Source: Dirofilaria immitis (taxonomy: Eukaryota > Nematoda > Chromadorea > Rhabditida > Onchocercidae). Taken from it: a stretch of 64,000 bases of DNA. A program made the translations under genes and the position numbers. Shown here one piece after another: positions 44,101 to 52,600 of this stretch. The notes under the pieces were generated by a model. The model worked only from the letters and a program-made list of their open reading frames with translations, was not told the DNA's origin and made no database searches. The DNA lies in assembly GCA_024305405.1 (NCBI GenBank), contig JAKNDB010000105.1:1-64000 (forward strand), read 5' to 3'. Each line of letters begins with the position of its first letter. The first letter of the stretch is position 1.

Positions 44101-47100
44101 TTAAATTGCCCTATGGTGTAAGCATGATGTTGAATGGGTGTTTGATGACCTTTCGTAAGTACTTGAGCTGTTTCCACATGTTTAATAGTTTCGAACGAAT
44201 CCGTCGACCTGCTCGATCGCTGATGTTCATCGAGTAATTCCCATTCATCAAGCACTATGTTTTTGTACAAGCAGACACTAAGTTACCTGTAATTTCAGGT
44301 GGGAGTGAATGTGATTCTCCAACCTCTTCATACTGCTTTTCCTCATCATGATGCACTCGTGTGGTTTGATTGCTCATACCGTATTCATTCTTTGCTACGA
44401 CACAGTAACGTCCGTATCGTACTGGTGGTCGAACGACAAGCGTTGAATGATCTTCGTTGTTGATTACTGTGATTTTTTGGAATCTTTTAGTTCAAACCCA
44501 TTCACACTCCATTTCACATCTGCTCGTGGAGCTGCTTTGATACCAACGCTTAGCACTAAATCTTCACCGGAGCCTATTGTAACTTCTGTCGGCAGTTTAT
44601 TAGTAAAGATTGGTGTTTGAGGCATTAAGCGTTGTACTGTTTCGCTGTAACGTCGTCGTTTCATCTTCTGTGGTAGCTCTTTCTCCGTTTGAACAAGTTC
44701 CTTCAAAGATGAATACTGCTGTTCTCGGTGTCGTTGTTCTTCTTGTCGTTCTTGAAAAAGTATCTATGTAGCACAAAACAAAATGAAAGCAACAAACAAT
44801 AAACTGATAAAAATTTGCTATTTTTAAATTATTTCATAAGGGCATACTTTTCAAAGCATTCCTCGAAAAAAAATGTAACTTCTGTGCACAAATAAAATCA
44901 AACAACATTTTTTCTTGTTAAAAATGCATGCGATTGCGAATTTCTGTTAACAGAAAAGATGCACATCGCTTCTACCAAATAATGGGGAAAATTTACGAAA
45001 CAAATCTCCATAAATGAAATAAATATCATGGAATAAATGTTGGATGATACATGGGCTTTTCCTGTCAAATAATGCTTTCTGATTTTTTACTAACATAGTC
45101 TATTGAGGCTACTGATGATTCATGGAAAGTTATGATGCCTAATATTAAATGTATAGAAAGAATTAACTTGAGATATACAAAATTTTTCTTTCATTTTCCC
45201 TAATTTTCAACTTCAGTAGAAGCTTATCCATTGAAATCGGGAGAAAAAGGGAGCTGTTACTGCAAATATAGGTATTGTCTCCTTTTTTTGGAAAGCTATT
45301 CGCCCTTCACACTCTATTTCATCAGATTTGAGAATTTGGTACAGTCTGGTACAGTATACTATTATCAAATAAATATCTTTCAAAAAATTACTGAAAATGT
45401 TTATACATTTCAAATAAAATTAAGTGCTCTCTTCATTGAATTTGTCAATTATTGATGATTGTTGCAAGAATTGTACATAGTTTGCAAATTATACAAGATG
45501 ATGATAGCTCTTTATCAGTTAAATGAAATTTCAAGCATATTTCTTTTTGAAGATGAATACGCTGAAGTGTCAATTTCGTTATAATTCTTTAATAAAAAAA
45601 AACAAACCATCCTTACGCTTCCGAATTTCATATGGACGATCAATCTGTCTCGGTAAGCTTGTCGAGCGTTCATAATAGCTACTTTCTTCATAAAAATCAA
45701 CCGTCCTGCTTAGCGAGGATGCTCGCCCTTTGCCTTGCAGCAATGGAATTTCGGCTATAAAGTTTATAAGCTTTAATCATAATCTTGGTCGGTTTCTAAC
45801 ACAAAAACAGACTTCTAAGATAAAGCAATTTCGAAAATTTAAAACTTCCAAAAATTTTCATATTTTTCATGCAAAATAAAATATAATTTATAAATTGCTT
45901 ACAATACTCAGAATCGTTGTATAATGAATGATGATGATACATGTGATCGCTTGGTAGTGGTGGTAACTGCGTTTGGTGATATATAACTTCTGTAAACAAG
46001 TACTATGCGCCTCGCCTAGTCAAATATTTTAACAATTTTTTCCATATCATCTACTTAACTTTTATGTGAGAGAGAAACTGCATTTAATTTATGATACTTT
46101 GGAAATTCGATGGAAAAATATTTCGTAGGAAATCGATAACTACCTTTTTAATATCGATATATCCAATACTATGTTCTTTACCGGCTCTATTTTCCGCAGT
46201 TACTTTGTATTCACCCTTCTGAGGAATTGGAAATCGAGCAATACAACGATTAGCCGTTGGATAAAAAACTTCGATTTGTCCAATTGTATCGCGGAACTGA
46301 ACACCATTCACATACCAAATAAATCTGGAATAGTAAAAGAGCTTAAGCTCATATAAAATACTTTTCTCGATCATATCTGATTTATTTAACATTAGTATCA
46401 CAATTTCAACAAAAAAATTTGAGGAACGGAATCATATTTTTGTCATTGCTTCTATTATTAAAGTTATTAAAATTATCAAAGAAAAAAATCATTGAAAGGT
46501 AAAGCCACTTAAAAGAAAAAAGAGAAAGACTTGTTAAAAAATTTACTTTTAGCTTCATGTAATAATTCCCAGGAAAAATTTAATCTAAATTACGTGTTCT
46601 GAAAGTGAATATTATATATCACTATTCCTACAATTTAGCAAGAAATAAATTTTTGAGACATGATAGTTTTTGTCTTTTAACAAATTAACGTTCATTTTTA
46701 TTGTGATAGTTTCTGTTTTTAACAAATTAACGTTCATTTTTATTATGAAATTATTGAAGGAAATTTTCTCATATCAAATTATTTTGATATGAGAAAAAAT
46801 AAGGAGAAATGCTAATTCTGGGAAGTAACTACTATATTATGCAAATATTCGACATATGCATGAAATAATCGTGAAGAAATAATTTAAATTCAGGATGATA
46901 TTTTGCGCTTTTTGTGAAGAATATTAATCATTAGCTGTTATATATTTAATGCATTTACTAAATATCACCGATTATCTCTACATAAACTTCGAGTATTAAT
47001 GTTGAGAAATGACCCTTACTTGGCTGGAGGTGATGCTTCTACTTCAACATCAATAACAGCTTCATTGCCAGGTCGAAGCGTCAAATTCGGTATTTGCTGA

Positions 47101-48977
47101 ACAAATTTGGGAGATTTATCAGTTGATTCGTCTGAAATAATTTTAAAAGATTTCAGATAAAAAATGTCTCATGAAAAAAAGGAATAGAATTTATAAAATG
47201 ATTTGAATAATAAGTTGCGAACTCTAAATAAGTAATTCTTCATTATCAGTGGTGAAATAATTGATTAATTTACGAGTATTTTCTTTGTTGATGACTTCAA
47301 AGCTCATTTTTCATCAATTTCGTGTGTTTGCTCTAACCATGCTTTGTATACTGGAGGAGCTGAAAAAGATCACTTCAGTATATTCTTCAAATAAATGACA
47401 AGAAAATGATAGTTGCCGAACAGTAGTATATCGAAAATCAATCAATTTTGTTTCAGTACTTATATTTATGAAAAAAAAGGTTATTAACAAAAGATGTACA
47501 ATAGAAATGGTGCCTTAAGTTCTACTTGTATTTAATGATTTATGAATGACTTTTTTTTTCTAGTCGCATTTGAAAGTTACTGAAAGCTAAACTGATGAAA
47601 GAACAAAATCGAACCATTGACAGTAACATAACCGTAAGTAGTAGATATACCGACGGGATTCCTGGCAGTACATTTATAAACACCCTGTTCCGGGCCCTCT
47701 ACGGTCAGAGTGGTAATGTTGATTCCATGACGTGCCTAAACAATGTTGGTTTGCTTCAGTACTACAGATAAAATTACAACGTTATTTATTCTTTTTTTTC
47801 AAGTAGAATTCTATATTTCCTCTTCAAATTAATATTTAATAACAGATTAATTTATTCGTATTTAAAATAGTGCAGTTTTTTAGAGCTAGAAAGGATTTGT
47901 CGATGATTTTCAGAAATTAAAATAATTAAACCTTAAATTTCCGTCGATTTTGTTGCACTGGTTTGTCATTATAGAACCATTCAAAAATAGCAGGTGGATC
48001 GCTTTGTACTTCAACCACAAGTGTCAATGTATCAGTAGCTAATACTCGAAATGCTTTGATTATCTGAACAAGGAAGCAATCCAAGAAAAAAGTTGAAGTA
48101 CAACTGATCTTAAATTGACAGAGTACATCAGTTTGTAAAAAGTTCACAGAATGCTAATCTTTTCACACTGATGATATAACATTTATAGTTTGTAAGACAA
48201 AAATAAATTATAAAACAAACTGGTTTAAAAGTTGTTGAATTATTCGTCAAAATGTCAATCAAAACGAATTGCTACATACCTGTATAAATTTGGGTGGTTG
48301 AGGCATTACGTATGACTTAATTTTCGAAGACCAATGTTCCTCGGCGAAATTTTTAGTAGTTCTACCTGAGCTTTCCAAAATATGTACCTCTTCAATAGTT
48401 GTTGCGTTTTTGTGATAAATTTTTTCACGATCTAAAATAAAATCAATCAAAAACGATAGTATATCCTTTCTTTTTTAAATTTATTTCACTAGTTATTCTA
48501 TAAAAAGATGGAAGTAACTGTTCATTAATCAAGGATCGCCAAGATTTTTTCAACTTGCGCAAATATATCGTATTTCGTCATTTTGAAAATTCAAAAAAAT
48601 AAATTTCCATGGAAATTTTATAATTACCTGTTTAAAATGAATGAAAAGTGAGGATGAAATTAAACATTAATTCCAGATTTTTTTAGAAAATTAATATAGG
48701 GTCTTTGGATTTGGCACAAATTTTCGAGGTTCATTCGTTTTTCAAAAAAAAAAACTTTTATTCCTAACATTTAAAAGGAAAACTTAAATATTTGATTAAA
48801 TGAATTGAAAAAATGAAATATTTAATTAAATAACGAAGGAATGAGGAAGAAATTGAAACTTAATATAAACTTACTTGTTGAATAAGATGTGATAGCATCA
48901 TTACTATTTTTATCGGGTTTCAGTGAATGAGTTGTTGATTCAGTTGTTTTAACATTCGTCCAATTTCCGTTCTCCAT
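1..48977 (-). CDS. ttn-1: Titin-like giant sarcomeric protein, 5' portion (runs off the left edge)
   Basis: A chain of about 40 exons with mostly matching phases encodes about 19 I-set Ig domains separated by long non-Ig segments. A tandem array of 68/71-residue charged repeats follows. Order from the N-terminus: short unique head; Ig1-Ig2; linker; Ig3-Ig10; helical modular linker; Ig11; 5.6-kb exon (acidic/Ser-rich, coiled coil, Ig12-13); Ig14-15; 3.6-kb exon of about 78-residue repeats; Ig16-19; linker; tandem array. No fibronectin III or kinase domain is inside the window; in nematode TTN-1 these lie C-terminally, so they would be beyond the left edge. Titins span muscle sarcomeres and combine Ig chains with elastic regions. 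Absence of fibronectin III or SH3 signatures argues against twitchin or UNC-89 here. At least 24 single-base frame breaks interrupt the coding sequence outside the array. The symbol is by architecture only. Confidence 0.65.
14142..15255 (-). CDS. 5' part of the giant array exon: Ig19 end, linker, and divergent founder-like repeat
   Basis: Entered from ATTTTCAG in phase 2. Encodes FFHVIYKNGIITLYMQH, HYVCEAINAIGRTITECYIR, ending Ig19. A charged linker follows (VPCTEHTIIKYGMEFKEVEK, DILYSIKYHETEYYETFASE, EQKEESPEAMKKSVLSMISK). At 14142-14340 comes one divergent copy of the array unit (LKLEKGTERELIDVFVISVT, SESTQVSVCSSKQEKNEQVE, EIVEKQIKPKANIEDKKEGP), which then merges into the array. Frame breaks are at 14962-14965, 14843-14845, 14550-14555 and 14369-14372, all one base short in A/T runs. 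No splice sites interrupt the passage into the array. Confidence 0.65.
15813..17565 (-). CDS. Two exons: Ig18, unique linker, first half of Ig19
   Basis: Exon 17343-17565 encodes ESIVEHRIMGEISSSSISSQ and IPIFILPLNDITILETEELQ, LKCIVMGEPMPTIRWTYNGK. Exon 15813-16977 starts NIFTVYEDGIIILKITKGEK, GLYVCEATNGIGSAQTRSFV, completing Ig18. About 270 residues of linker follow, with E-A repeats (YLIEAEALTIKVMNYKLSAN, YVVEAYVILITRYRYKATFN) and charged helices (RLEIHEEQARNLA-like). The exon then gives RSPHFIQSFNVFEEGFNTGL, RCSVDGLPAPYIRISHNGCP, the first half of Ig19; the usual strand-C Trp is replaced (IRISHNG). Breaks lie at 16533-16539 and 15951-15954. The donor AATAG|GTGAGT is excellent and in phase. 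Confidence 0.68.
17907..18692 (-). CDS. Three exons: Ig17
   Basis: Exons 18604-18692, 18236-18330 and 17907-18045. They encode RSDERPISSTSTGGQSPVIQ, LPLDSEMHVK, then KGENIQLKCVVSGNPLPSVQ, WKHNDIIIENNE and HYSTLCDDGIYILNVLNVTE, NAIFSCTAMNLFGAAK. The last exon stops in frame a few codons before its strong donor (GCAG|GTAATT). One extra base in the T4 run at 17931-17934 restores TESRMIVAG and the correct phase 1 into the next exon. Confidence 0.68.
19473..20940 (-). CDS. Three exons: short linker and Ig16
   Basis: Exons 20820-20940, 19913-20093 and 19473-19612, phases 1 and 2. The first encodes METLWNRTQLSVELYQHLNL and TNECTFIICENICKE. The others encode Ig16: VPQFAESLNEIYKIEEFATH, FKCIIYGTPAPQVRWYHNEQ, then MIAEDGIYILKINSVDR and GSLVCEAENVIGTVRTHSII. 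The entry of the first exon (phase 0) fits the previous exon only if the T6 run at 21020-21025 is one base short. The final donor CAAA|GTACTG is weak. Confidence 0.65.
21016..24566 (-). CDS. 3.6-kb exon of degenerate 76-80 residue repeats, unknown fold
   Basis: Entered from TTTACAG in phase 1. The first ~800 codons are uninterrupted. No Ig domain is visible. A repeat with period 76-80 residues is marked by a core such as ISLLTKTPKIVEKINRLFLD, ITLSLRTPAITERSSIMFSD, ITLLSQVPALIQKFSRSFSD, MATFLTRAPTIVMKDSRKFL, MAILMAQVPTVVEKNSRKFS and TAVMFTRAQTIAERTNMAFS. Spacings between successive cores where counted are 80, 76, 77 and 79. Frame breaks lie at 22169-22174, 22036-22041, 21529-21534, 21288-21292 and 21115-21120, and probably at 21020-21025; each is repaired by one extra base in an A/T run. 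The function is unrecognised; it is presumably a spacer or binding region of the titin-like protein. Confidence 0.65.
24922..25194 (-). CDS. Single-exon Ig15
   Basis: Entered from TATTACAG in phase 1. Encodes REYRNQVTVEESLVPAGSAA, TIHCETITQQYSLDWRKNLQ, TADGFEHSLTIHSIRKNDEG and EYGVVIKDSYTAVTKITVIG. Trp and strand-B Cys are present; strand F has Y-x-V instead of Y-x-C. The donor ATTG|GTAAAC (phase 1) joins the next exon in frame. Confidence 0.75.
25195..27417 (-). other. 2.2-kb intron, no features seen
   Basis: AT-rich with no Ig motif. A plus-strand open frame of 87 codons at 26483-26746 has composition of chance AT-rich sequence and was not called. Confidence 0.6.
27418..27735 (-). CDS. Single-exon Ig14
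   Basis: Entered in phase 1 from AACACAG. Encodes ERIDEREVTISALGTDIKDD, REYLVPLGSTATIACELENS, VKELVWRKDGIQIEFSD, HVVNGLKHYLVIHDTQVDDS and ASYSICINDIEFKIAHLIVS. The donor at AGCA|GTTGTG (phase 1) is weak but joins to the next exon as LIVS-REYRNQ. The domain is of the same type as Ig12, Ig13 and Ig15 (STATI.CE at strand B). Confidence 0.72.
27963..33574 (-). CDS. 5.6-kb exon: unique acidic/Ser-rich and coiled-coil region, Ig12 and Ig13, many frame breaks
   Basis: The acceptor TTTTTAG (phase 1) opens TEADVLKYQQQAMFENILYS, followed by a poly-Asn tract (GGNNNNNNND). The next ~1000 residues have no Ig fold. They include a probable coiled coil (EELVSEIEVIDKIHNKVETE, ISEQIERQQCLTEAQAEA, REKLTELEETLLKKDLECRK) and acidic/Ser clusters (NPRSSSSEDDDFENIQ). 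Two Ig domains close the exon. Ig12: VPNYVVREGSTATITCEFNN, SLIDWFKGKT, DGDVYNIRVND. Ig13: FISPPQTLFVMEGQPSIISC, QKVEWCKDNKKW, LEDQGTYY. The donor is GAAG|GTAAGC. The frame is broken about eleven times by single bases in short runs (32220-32225, 31894-31897, 31573-31576, 31516-31520, 30929-30934, 30845-30849, 30128-30130, 29388-29392, 29246-29250, 28735-28738, 28001-28005). Between breaks the protein reads on naturally, so one long exon with base-calling errors is preferred over decay or hidden introns. Confidence 0.65.
33484..33511. repeat. Trinucleotide (GTT)n tract coding poly-Asn
   Basis: GTTGTTGTTGTTGTTATTGT on +; read on the minus strand it encodes seven consecutive Asn in the 5.6-kb exon. 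Likely length-polymorphic. Confidence 0.85.
33575..34533 (-). other. Intron, about 1 kb, no features seen
   Basis: AT-rich sequence between the Ig11 donor (ATCA|GTTAGT) and the acceptor of the 5.6-kb exon (TTTTTAG). No open frame of interest on either strand. Confidence 0.6.
34534..35217 (-). CDS. Two exons: Ig11
   Basis: Exons 35071-35217 and 34534-34673 join in phase 2. They encode TQVPKFIKALETTTAVVGQF, HQFKCIVSGTPAPRIRWFVD, GDVIRDSE and then VYQTIYEDGVCILKIRELAI, EDEGEYTCEAINDAGRAITK. All core residues are present: Cys, Trp, D-x-G-x-Y-x-C. From here on the Ig domains share the style YEDG(V/I)xILKI and CEAxNxxGxxxT, unlike Ig3-Ig10, suggesting local duplication. Confidence 0.78.
35450..38530 (-). 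CDS. Seven exons: modular non-Ig linker built of degenerate repeats
   Basis: Exons 37992-38530, 37541-37639, 37059-37363, 36484-36636, 36119-36259, 35909-36010 and 35450-35573. No Ig signature. Several exons start and end in phase 0 and are multiples of three (99, 153, 141 and 102 bases), the form expected of skippable cassettes. Recurring pieces include EAFIMLNVNVERTPALFKHS, EDEAILNVAMLTAPGLRSK, IEANVVAVFVEVDAICPN and EANVDVIRPDAAFDHFITVV, all an E-A followed by alternating hydrophobic residues. The exon at 37059-37363 leaves in phase 2 while the next needs phase 0, and the last exon (phase 1) does not match the next (phase 2), so these joins are unresolved. Function unknown; it may be an extensible spacer. 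Confidence 0.6.
38876..39887 (-). CDS. Four exons: helical linker and Ig10
   Basis: Exons 39794-39887, 39559-39718, 39309-39437 and 38876-39027, phases 1, 2 and 2. The first two encode a helical segment (EPTISGSQEMYSHTAELRKT, KLLVKVAEIVASKLIAKVII, DEAIHIALRRMNVEVQSSEE). Then Ig10: PPRFETNIECYIVDVGDAVM, SGYPQPCVEWYFGEEKVEQS, and KQATLRIKKVEKKHEGTYYC, HAGNEYGKAILPCNLCVTD. The domain has both Trp and the D/E-G-T-Y-x-C motif. The VAEIVASKLIAKVIIDEAI segment resembles the alternating hydrophobic pieces found again at 35.4-38.5 kb. Confidence 0.72.
40122..41056 (-). CDS. Three exons, including a 31-base micro-exon: Ig9
   Basis: Exons 41026-41056 (31 bases, EEVIETMTET), 40553-40790 and 40122-40285. 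They encode VIHRVTLKPRFSEVLSKEYD, SYKVISETPVMISWYKDGQQ, NDNTHTFIICSVDRWDEG and then TYTCCAENEYGRSETGIYIR. The tail (REISEQVLVEENDNEVIGLQ) starts a helical linker. Phases are 2 in, then 0, 1 and 0 out. The micro-exon has a TTTTCAG acceptor and fits both neighbours. Confidence 0.7.
41244..41855 (-). CDS. Two exons: Ig8
   Basis: Exons 41754-41855 and 41244-41490 join in phase 1. The first encodes SLEESHEFMSERRTMQTERP and PRIVSPLQPSVFRAG. The second gives ESLELRCHVDALPRPEVFWT, KDEIRINESVVDKG, HPDGRYELINPKCALEDAGL and YQLTARNIHGVTSTSAYIQI. Of two possible donors I chose AA|GTAAAT at 41243, because it alone keeps the frame into the 31-base exon that follows. Confidence 0.75.
42311..44254 (-). CDS. 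1.9-kb exon: Ser/Thr-rich head and four Ig domains (Ig4-Ig7)
   Basis: A single uninterrupted frame of about 648 codons. The first ~190 residues are hydrophilic (SRGSSYTERRYEETTSG and similar). Four Ig domains follow. The first runs from KRPFILKQPKPEIRLKAGE through FKWYQNNFEV to YKIVASNIHGSC. The second runs from APILKIVNNEPLVL through FRWMLNNFEV to YEVIATNSLGQD. The third runs from IPVFINALPGETHL through FRWFADGSLL to YAVEVSNAHGAA. The fourth runs from HYTTVLMDKNLQQHDE through FVWMLNGRDI to LSVVASNKYGTV. Each has the Trp in strand C; most lack the Cys pair. The exon is entered in phase 1 and left in phase 1 (CCCAT|GTTAGT). It is one of the longest stretches in the window without any frame break. 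Confidence 0.8.
44287..44750 (-). CDS. Ig3 exon with a suspected 1-base frame break
   Basis: The acceptor CTTTTTCAAG fits the incoming phase 1. The exon starts with a Gln/Arg-rich helix (QRQEEQRHREQQYSSLKELV), then RLMPQTPIFTNKLPTEVTIG, SVGIKAAPRADVKWSVNGFE. After KDSKK the frame shifts; it is restored if the T6 run at 44473-44478 had seven bases. It then continues ITVINNEDHSTLVVRPP, RYGRYCVVAKNEYGMSNQTT and an acidic tail (HHDEEKQYEEVGESHSLPPE). The donor is ACAG|GTAACT. Confidence 0.72.
45617..46002 (-). CDS. Two exons: linker between Ig2 and Ig3
   Basis: Exons about 45903-46002 and 45617-45754. The first encodes TEVIYHQTQLPPLPSDHMYH and a His run, ending SLYNDSEY with donor T|GTAAGC. The second encodes SEIPLLQGKGRASSLSRTVD, FYEESSYYERSTSLPRQIDR. 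The Ser/Tyr-rich composition suggests a disordered, phosphorylatable linker (inference). The acceptor of the first exon is uncertain. TTTACAG at 45990-45991 has the better consensus but the wrong phase. CATAG at 46003-46004 has the right phase but a poor pyrimidine tract. Confidence 0.5.
46144..47131 (-). CDS. Two exons: Ig2
   Basis: Exons 47020-47131 and 46144-46324 join in phase 2. They encode SPKFVQQIPNLTLRPGNEAV, EVEASPPAKFIWYVNGVQFR, then PTANRCIARFPIPQKGEYKV and TAENRAGKEHSIGYIDIKK. The entry phase (1) matches the previous exon directly, giving VTVND-ESTDKSP. The 560-base and 700-base flanking introns contain a short tandem duplication and a perfect hairpin (46661-46797). Confidence 0.75.
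46661..46744. repeat. 43-bp tandem duplication inside an intron
   Basis: TGATAGTTT(T/C)TGT then AACAAATTAACGTTCATTTT occurs twice, starting at 46661 and 46704, with one substitution and small T-run differences. Confidence 0.85.
46764..46797. repeat. Perfect 15-bp inverted repeat with 4-base loop
   Basis: TTTTCTCATATCAAA at 46764-46778 is the exact reverse complement of 46783-46797, with TTAT between. It lies in the intron between the two Ig2 exons, just after the 43-bp duplication. Confidence 0.9.
47615..48431 (-). CDS. Three exons: N-terminal unique segment and Ig1
   Basis: Exons 48280-48431, 47932-48063 and 47615-47735, phases 0 and 0. The first is a hydrophilic segment (REKIYHKNATTIEEVHILES) ending PQPPKFIQ, the usual Ig A strand. 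The second gives TLTLVVEVQSDPPAIFEWFY, NDKPVQQN. The third gives ARHGINITTLTVEGPEQGVY, KCTARNPVGISTTYGYVTVN. The domain has the Trp and the Y-x-C motif. The last donor is AATG|GTTCG in phase 1. Confidence 0.72.
48875..48977 (-). CDS. First secure coding exon, likely start codon at 48977
   Basis: ATG at 48975-48977 opens MENGNWTNVKTTESTTHSLK and ends in a GTAAGT donor (phase 1) that joins perfectly to the next exon. An AATATTCAG acceptor lies 18 bases upstream, which could be a trans-splice site for a spliced leader. It could also be an internal acceptor, because the frame stays open from it (DKRVIM). Start choice is therefore probable but not certain. Confidence 0.5.
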
Positions 48978-49217
48978 TATCACTCTTTTATCACTGAATA
49001 TTTACATCTAATTTTATAAAAATTCAAAGAATAGTAAAGCATTTGAAAACGAGAAAGAATACGGTCAGATTTTGACAAGATATTTTGGAATACGTATCTT
49101 TTATGATTATACTGTCTTAATCTTATTCAATTAGGAAGAAATTTGAAAACTTATAAGGATTCATTCGTCATGCAGCTTATTTGATGAAAAACATATATGC
49201 TTGCCTCACGGAATTTT

Positions 49218-49600
49218 GAGAAGTAGAGGCTTTCTTGTCGTACAATTTTTCTCGCTCATCCATTTTTCCATTCGAAGATACACACACACACACACACACA
49301 AACAATGAAACTATGTTCGATCGTTCCCTCACTTCTTAACCGACTTTTTACTGCAAACATATTTTTATTTGGAAAGAATTTAATAATTTATTTCGACCAC
49401 TATTACTCAATTTTTATTACTTGATTTAACATGCTTTCCGTTATTATAACTTTATCATTAATAACTTGACGAAGAGATAATGCATCACAACCATCCCTGA
49501 TTGTTGACGGATATACAGCGCCTTCTGACGCGGAACGTTTTGCCTCGGCCAACTTTCCAATGTTAACCGCACTGCTAGTGTTATGGAAGCTCGAAAACAT
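49218..49600 (-). CDS. Possible 5' exons of the titin-like gene (unresolved)
   Basis: Two short open stretches upstream of the first secure exon look protein-like. One starts with ATG at 49598-49600 (MFSSFHNTSSAVNIGKLAEA, then SEGAVYPSTIRDGCDALSLR) and could end at GATAAA|GTTATA. The other, around 49218-49270, begins MDEREKLYDKKAS and meets a GTGAGG donor. They do not join in frame to the exon at 48977: the acceptor there needs phase 2 and these give phase 0. They may be alternative first exons, 5' UTR or chance. Confidence 0.25.
49280..49301. repeat. (AC)11 microsatellite
   Basis: Twenty-two bases of perfect AC dinucleotide repeat on +, just upstream of the candidate MDEREK start. Confidence 0.95.
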
Positions 49601-49609
49601 ATCGGTAAA

Positions 49610-52600
49610 CTTTGTATGAAATGCTTTTCGTCTAGACTTTGTAGAAAAAAATGTTCTTTAAGCAGCTCGTTTTTAGTTCAATTATTTTAAAAAATTTAAA
49701 ACTTCGAAGAAGCTCTATATGCTTGAATTTGTAATTTTAGTTTGACATTTTAAGCGAAATATTATTTTGATAATGCTTAAAAACCCCTTGTACATTACAT
49801 AAAGCCAAATTTTTGGTTGATCAAATGATGCAAATCATCTAAAATTAATTACCTTTCGGTGCTGAGTGGCGTACCTATGCCTTTATTTGCTTACCAAATA
49901 CTGTGCTATTAACAGAATTCAAGGTGTCGTTCGTCTGAAAAATTCAATTTTTTCGGTTTAATTTCAATTCCTTCAATCGAAGATAAGTGAAAAATAATAA
50001 TATGTCATCTTTCAGCAAGAACCTCTTTGAACTTTTTAAAGCTATGAAATGATTTTAAATTTAATTAGCCAATTTATTCTTTAGCATTTGCTTTTTCTTT
50101 TACGGAAAATTTTTATGAACAATGCATCGTTACAAATAATGATAGTGATGGAGTAATAAGGTACAATATTTATTTCTTAAATGATCACGCAAATCAAGAA
50201 AGCAATTACTAATTTTGCAAGAAAACGATCAATGGATTTTCTGCTATACTGTGTTAATGTAAATTATGTGTCTCCTATTTCATCGGTATTTTATTCGAAA
50301 AATTTCTGTAATGTTTATCGATAGAATGATTAAAATTTGTTAGAAATATTCAAATGTTTATTCCTCATATCTCTATTTGTATTTCTATTTGCTACGATTA
50401 TAATGAAATAAATAAGGAAGAATTCAACTACTTATCAAACTACAAATATTACAAATCAATCTCAGGTTTCCGTAGTTTCATAGAATCTACGAACTTCGGA
50501 TTCGATATTATTTTATAATACATCAACTTTCTTGCTCATAATTTGCGAGTAAGTTAAAATTTAGTTAAAAAACTTTGCTGAAATTTGGAGATTTTGTACC
50601 GTTCAGCAATCATCAAAATTAGCTACTATTATCTGTTTTAACAAAAGTTTGAGAAAAAATAGCGGCGCAAGAAGTGGTGCAATTTAAGTGAAAAAAAGAA
50701 CAATAACAATAATTGAAATATTTCAAATGTAATTTCTTTTATTTACTTTTTGGATCAGCAAGTTCTTAAAACTATTTAAGGCTAAGATATAAATTTATTT
50801 TTTTCGAAAATTAAGAAAAATGGGAAATAAAATTCAGATATTTGTTTTCTCTTCTTCAATATTGCTGCGAATTTAAATAGAATTTATCTATCTGATTTTA
50901 TTCTCGCAGATTTATAACCTAAATCTTGATCAATTCAATTCGCGTTAAATGAATTTTAATCAATTAACTAATGTAAATTAGTTTAGCACAACTTTTTAAA
51001 AAATATAAGAACTAAAAAATACGAAAATTCGCAAATAAAATAATAAAAACCATTTAAAGTAATGAGGATACAAAAATGATATTCAGTGCAACGATAAGTT
51101 TTAAATAAGAATTGAAGGCGGAAGAATAAAATGGAAAAGCAAAATCGCAATATTCGCTTATTGTTAGACATGCAATATAGGAAATATTTATCTAAAACTG
51201 CTATCCCTTCAGATAAACATGGTAATCCCTTTATTCGATAATTCAAAAACATATTCTTTAAAAGACTGAGACCAAGATCTGCGTAATTTCATAATGGGCG
51301 TCTTCGGCTAATTTTTCCAATTGTTTTTTTTAGTAATTCAGTGGGATTAGTATGGTATTAAACATGGGTGAACTGCAGAAAATTTTATTGATCTAGTTGG
51401 GGTTCCTCATTCTCTTTTCTTGATTTTAATTTCATTTTGAATTCTAACTGTTAACTTCCTAGTTTTGGAACAAGAACATTATGTGAGTTTTTGCTTGTTC
51501 GCTTCGATATTTTTCAATGGTTTTTTTCTTACATTTCTTTATTTGATAAACTTTTCCCGATTTGCTAAGTGTAATAATAATAATAACACTTTGCGGCTTG
51601 TTTCAGGCTTCCTTAAATATTCTGGCTTTCTTATATTTAAAATGATTAGAAAAAAACATTGGAACACATAGAAAAAAAATGAAGGAAGTAAACATATTAG
51701 AAGCATATGGAGGATGTGAATTATTTGAGAAGAAAACTGTCACTTTGGAAGTTTGTTTCTCTTCAAAAGGAATTCAAGAAAAGAATTCATATAAGGCTTA
51801 AAAATAAAGATAAATAATGGAACATCTTTTTGTTTTATTTATTAAAATGATATTATGTGATTGAACGGTAGCATAAACTCATCTAAATCCCCAATAACTC
51901 TAGCGCCAAGTAAAGATTTCATTTTTGAATGGAAAAGAAGAAAAACCTTAGTAATATCAAAATGTATCTTAAAAAGTATTACAACCGATATTTAGAAAAA
52001 ATGAGGGAAAAGTTGGAGAGTGTGTGGCAAGAATTCCGTTTATCATATGCAGATATGTCCGAGAAATGCAGCAGATGGTAAATAAAGAGCGCATATTTTT
52101 CTTCAAAATAAACGGAAAGCAAAAAGACTGGAAATTTGAGCAGGAAACATACAGATCAAATAATGATTTTTTTGTAAAGTAATAATTTACTATTTGGAAA
52201 TCGGGTGATTTAACTTGCCTTGATTTTTTATCGACAATTCCAAAAAATTTAATGATATCAAGATTTCATGAAAATAAACGGGACAAATGATAAAAATAAT
52301 ATGATTTGCATTACAATTATAGATAGGCTTAATTTTCCAAGCTCAAACAGTATGAAAATAAAACTAATTGTAAGCAAATTTCGAAAAATAAAAATGTTCT
52401 CTTCGCAAGAATCTGGAACGAAAGAAAAGAAATTGAAGACTTACTTTAAAGTTGAAAAAATTCCATTGAACAGTACCCCTCTACTTTACCAAAATCCTTG
52501 GCTATACAGTATTTACAGATTTCTTAGCTATTTCAAATAATTTCACAGGACTTTCTGGAGATAAGATGAATTCTTCGGGAGGGGCACTGGACCACCTCAG

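Noticed and set aside
47296..47351. Possible exon with a good acceptor (TTTTTCAG) reading APPVYKAWLEQTHEIDEK then stop
   Set aside because: It has no donor in frame, and the flanking exons join directly in matching phase 1 without it. It could be a rare alternative exon.
52268..52540. 90-codon plus-strand open frame in the intergenic region
   Set aside because: Lys/Asn/Ile-rich chance frame, no motif or context.
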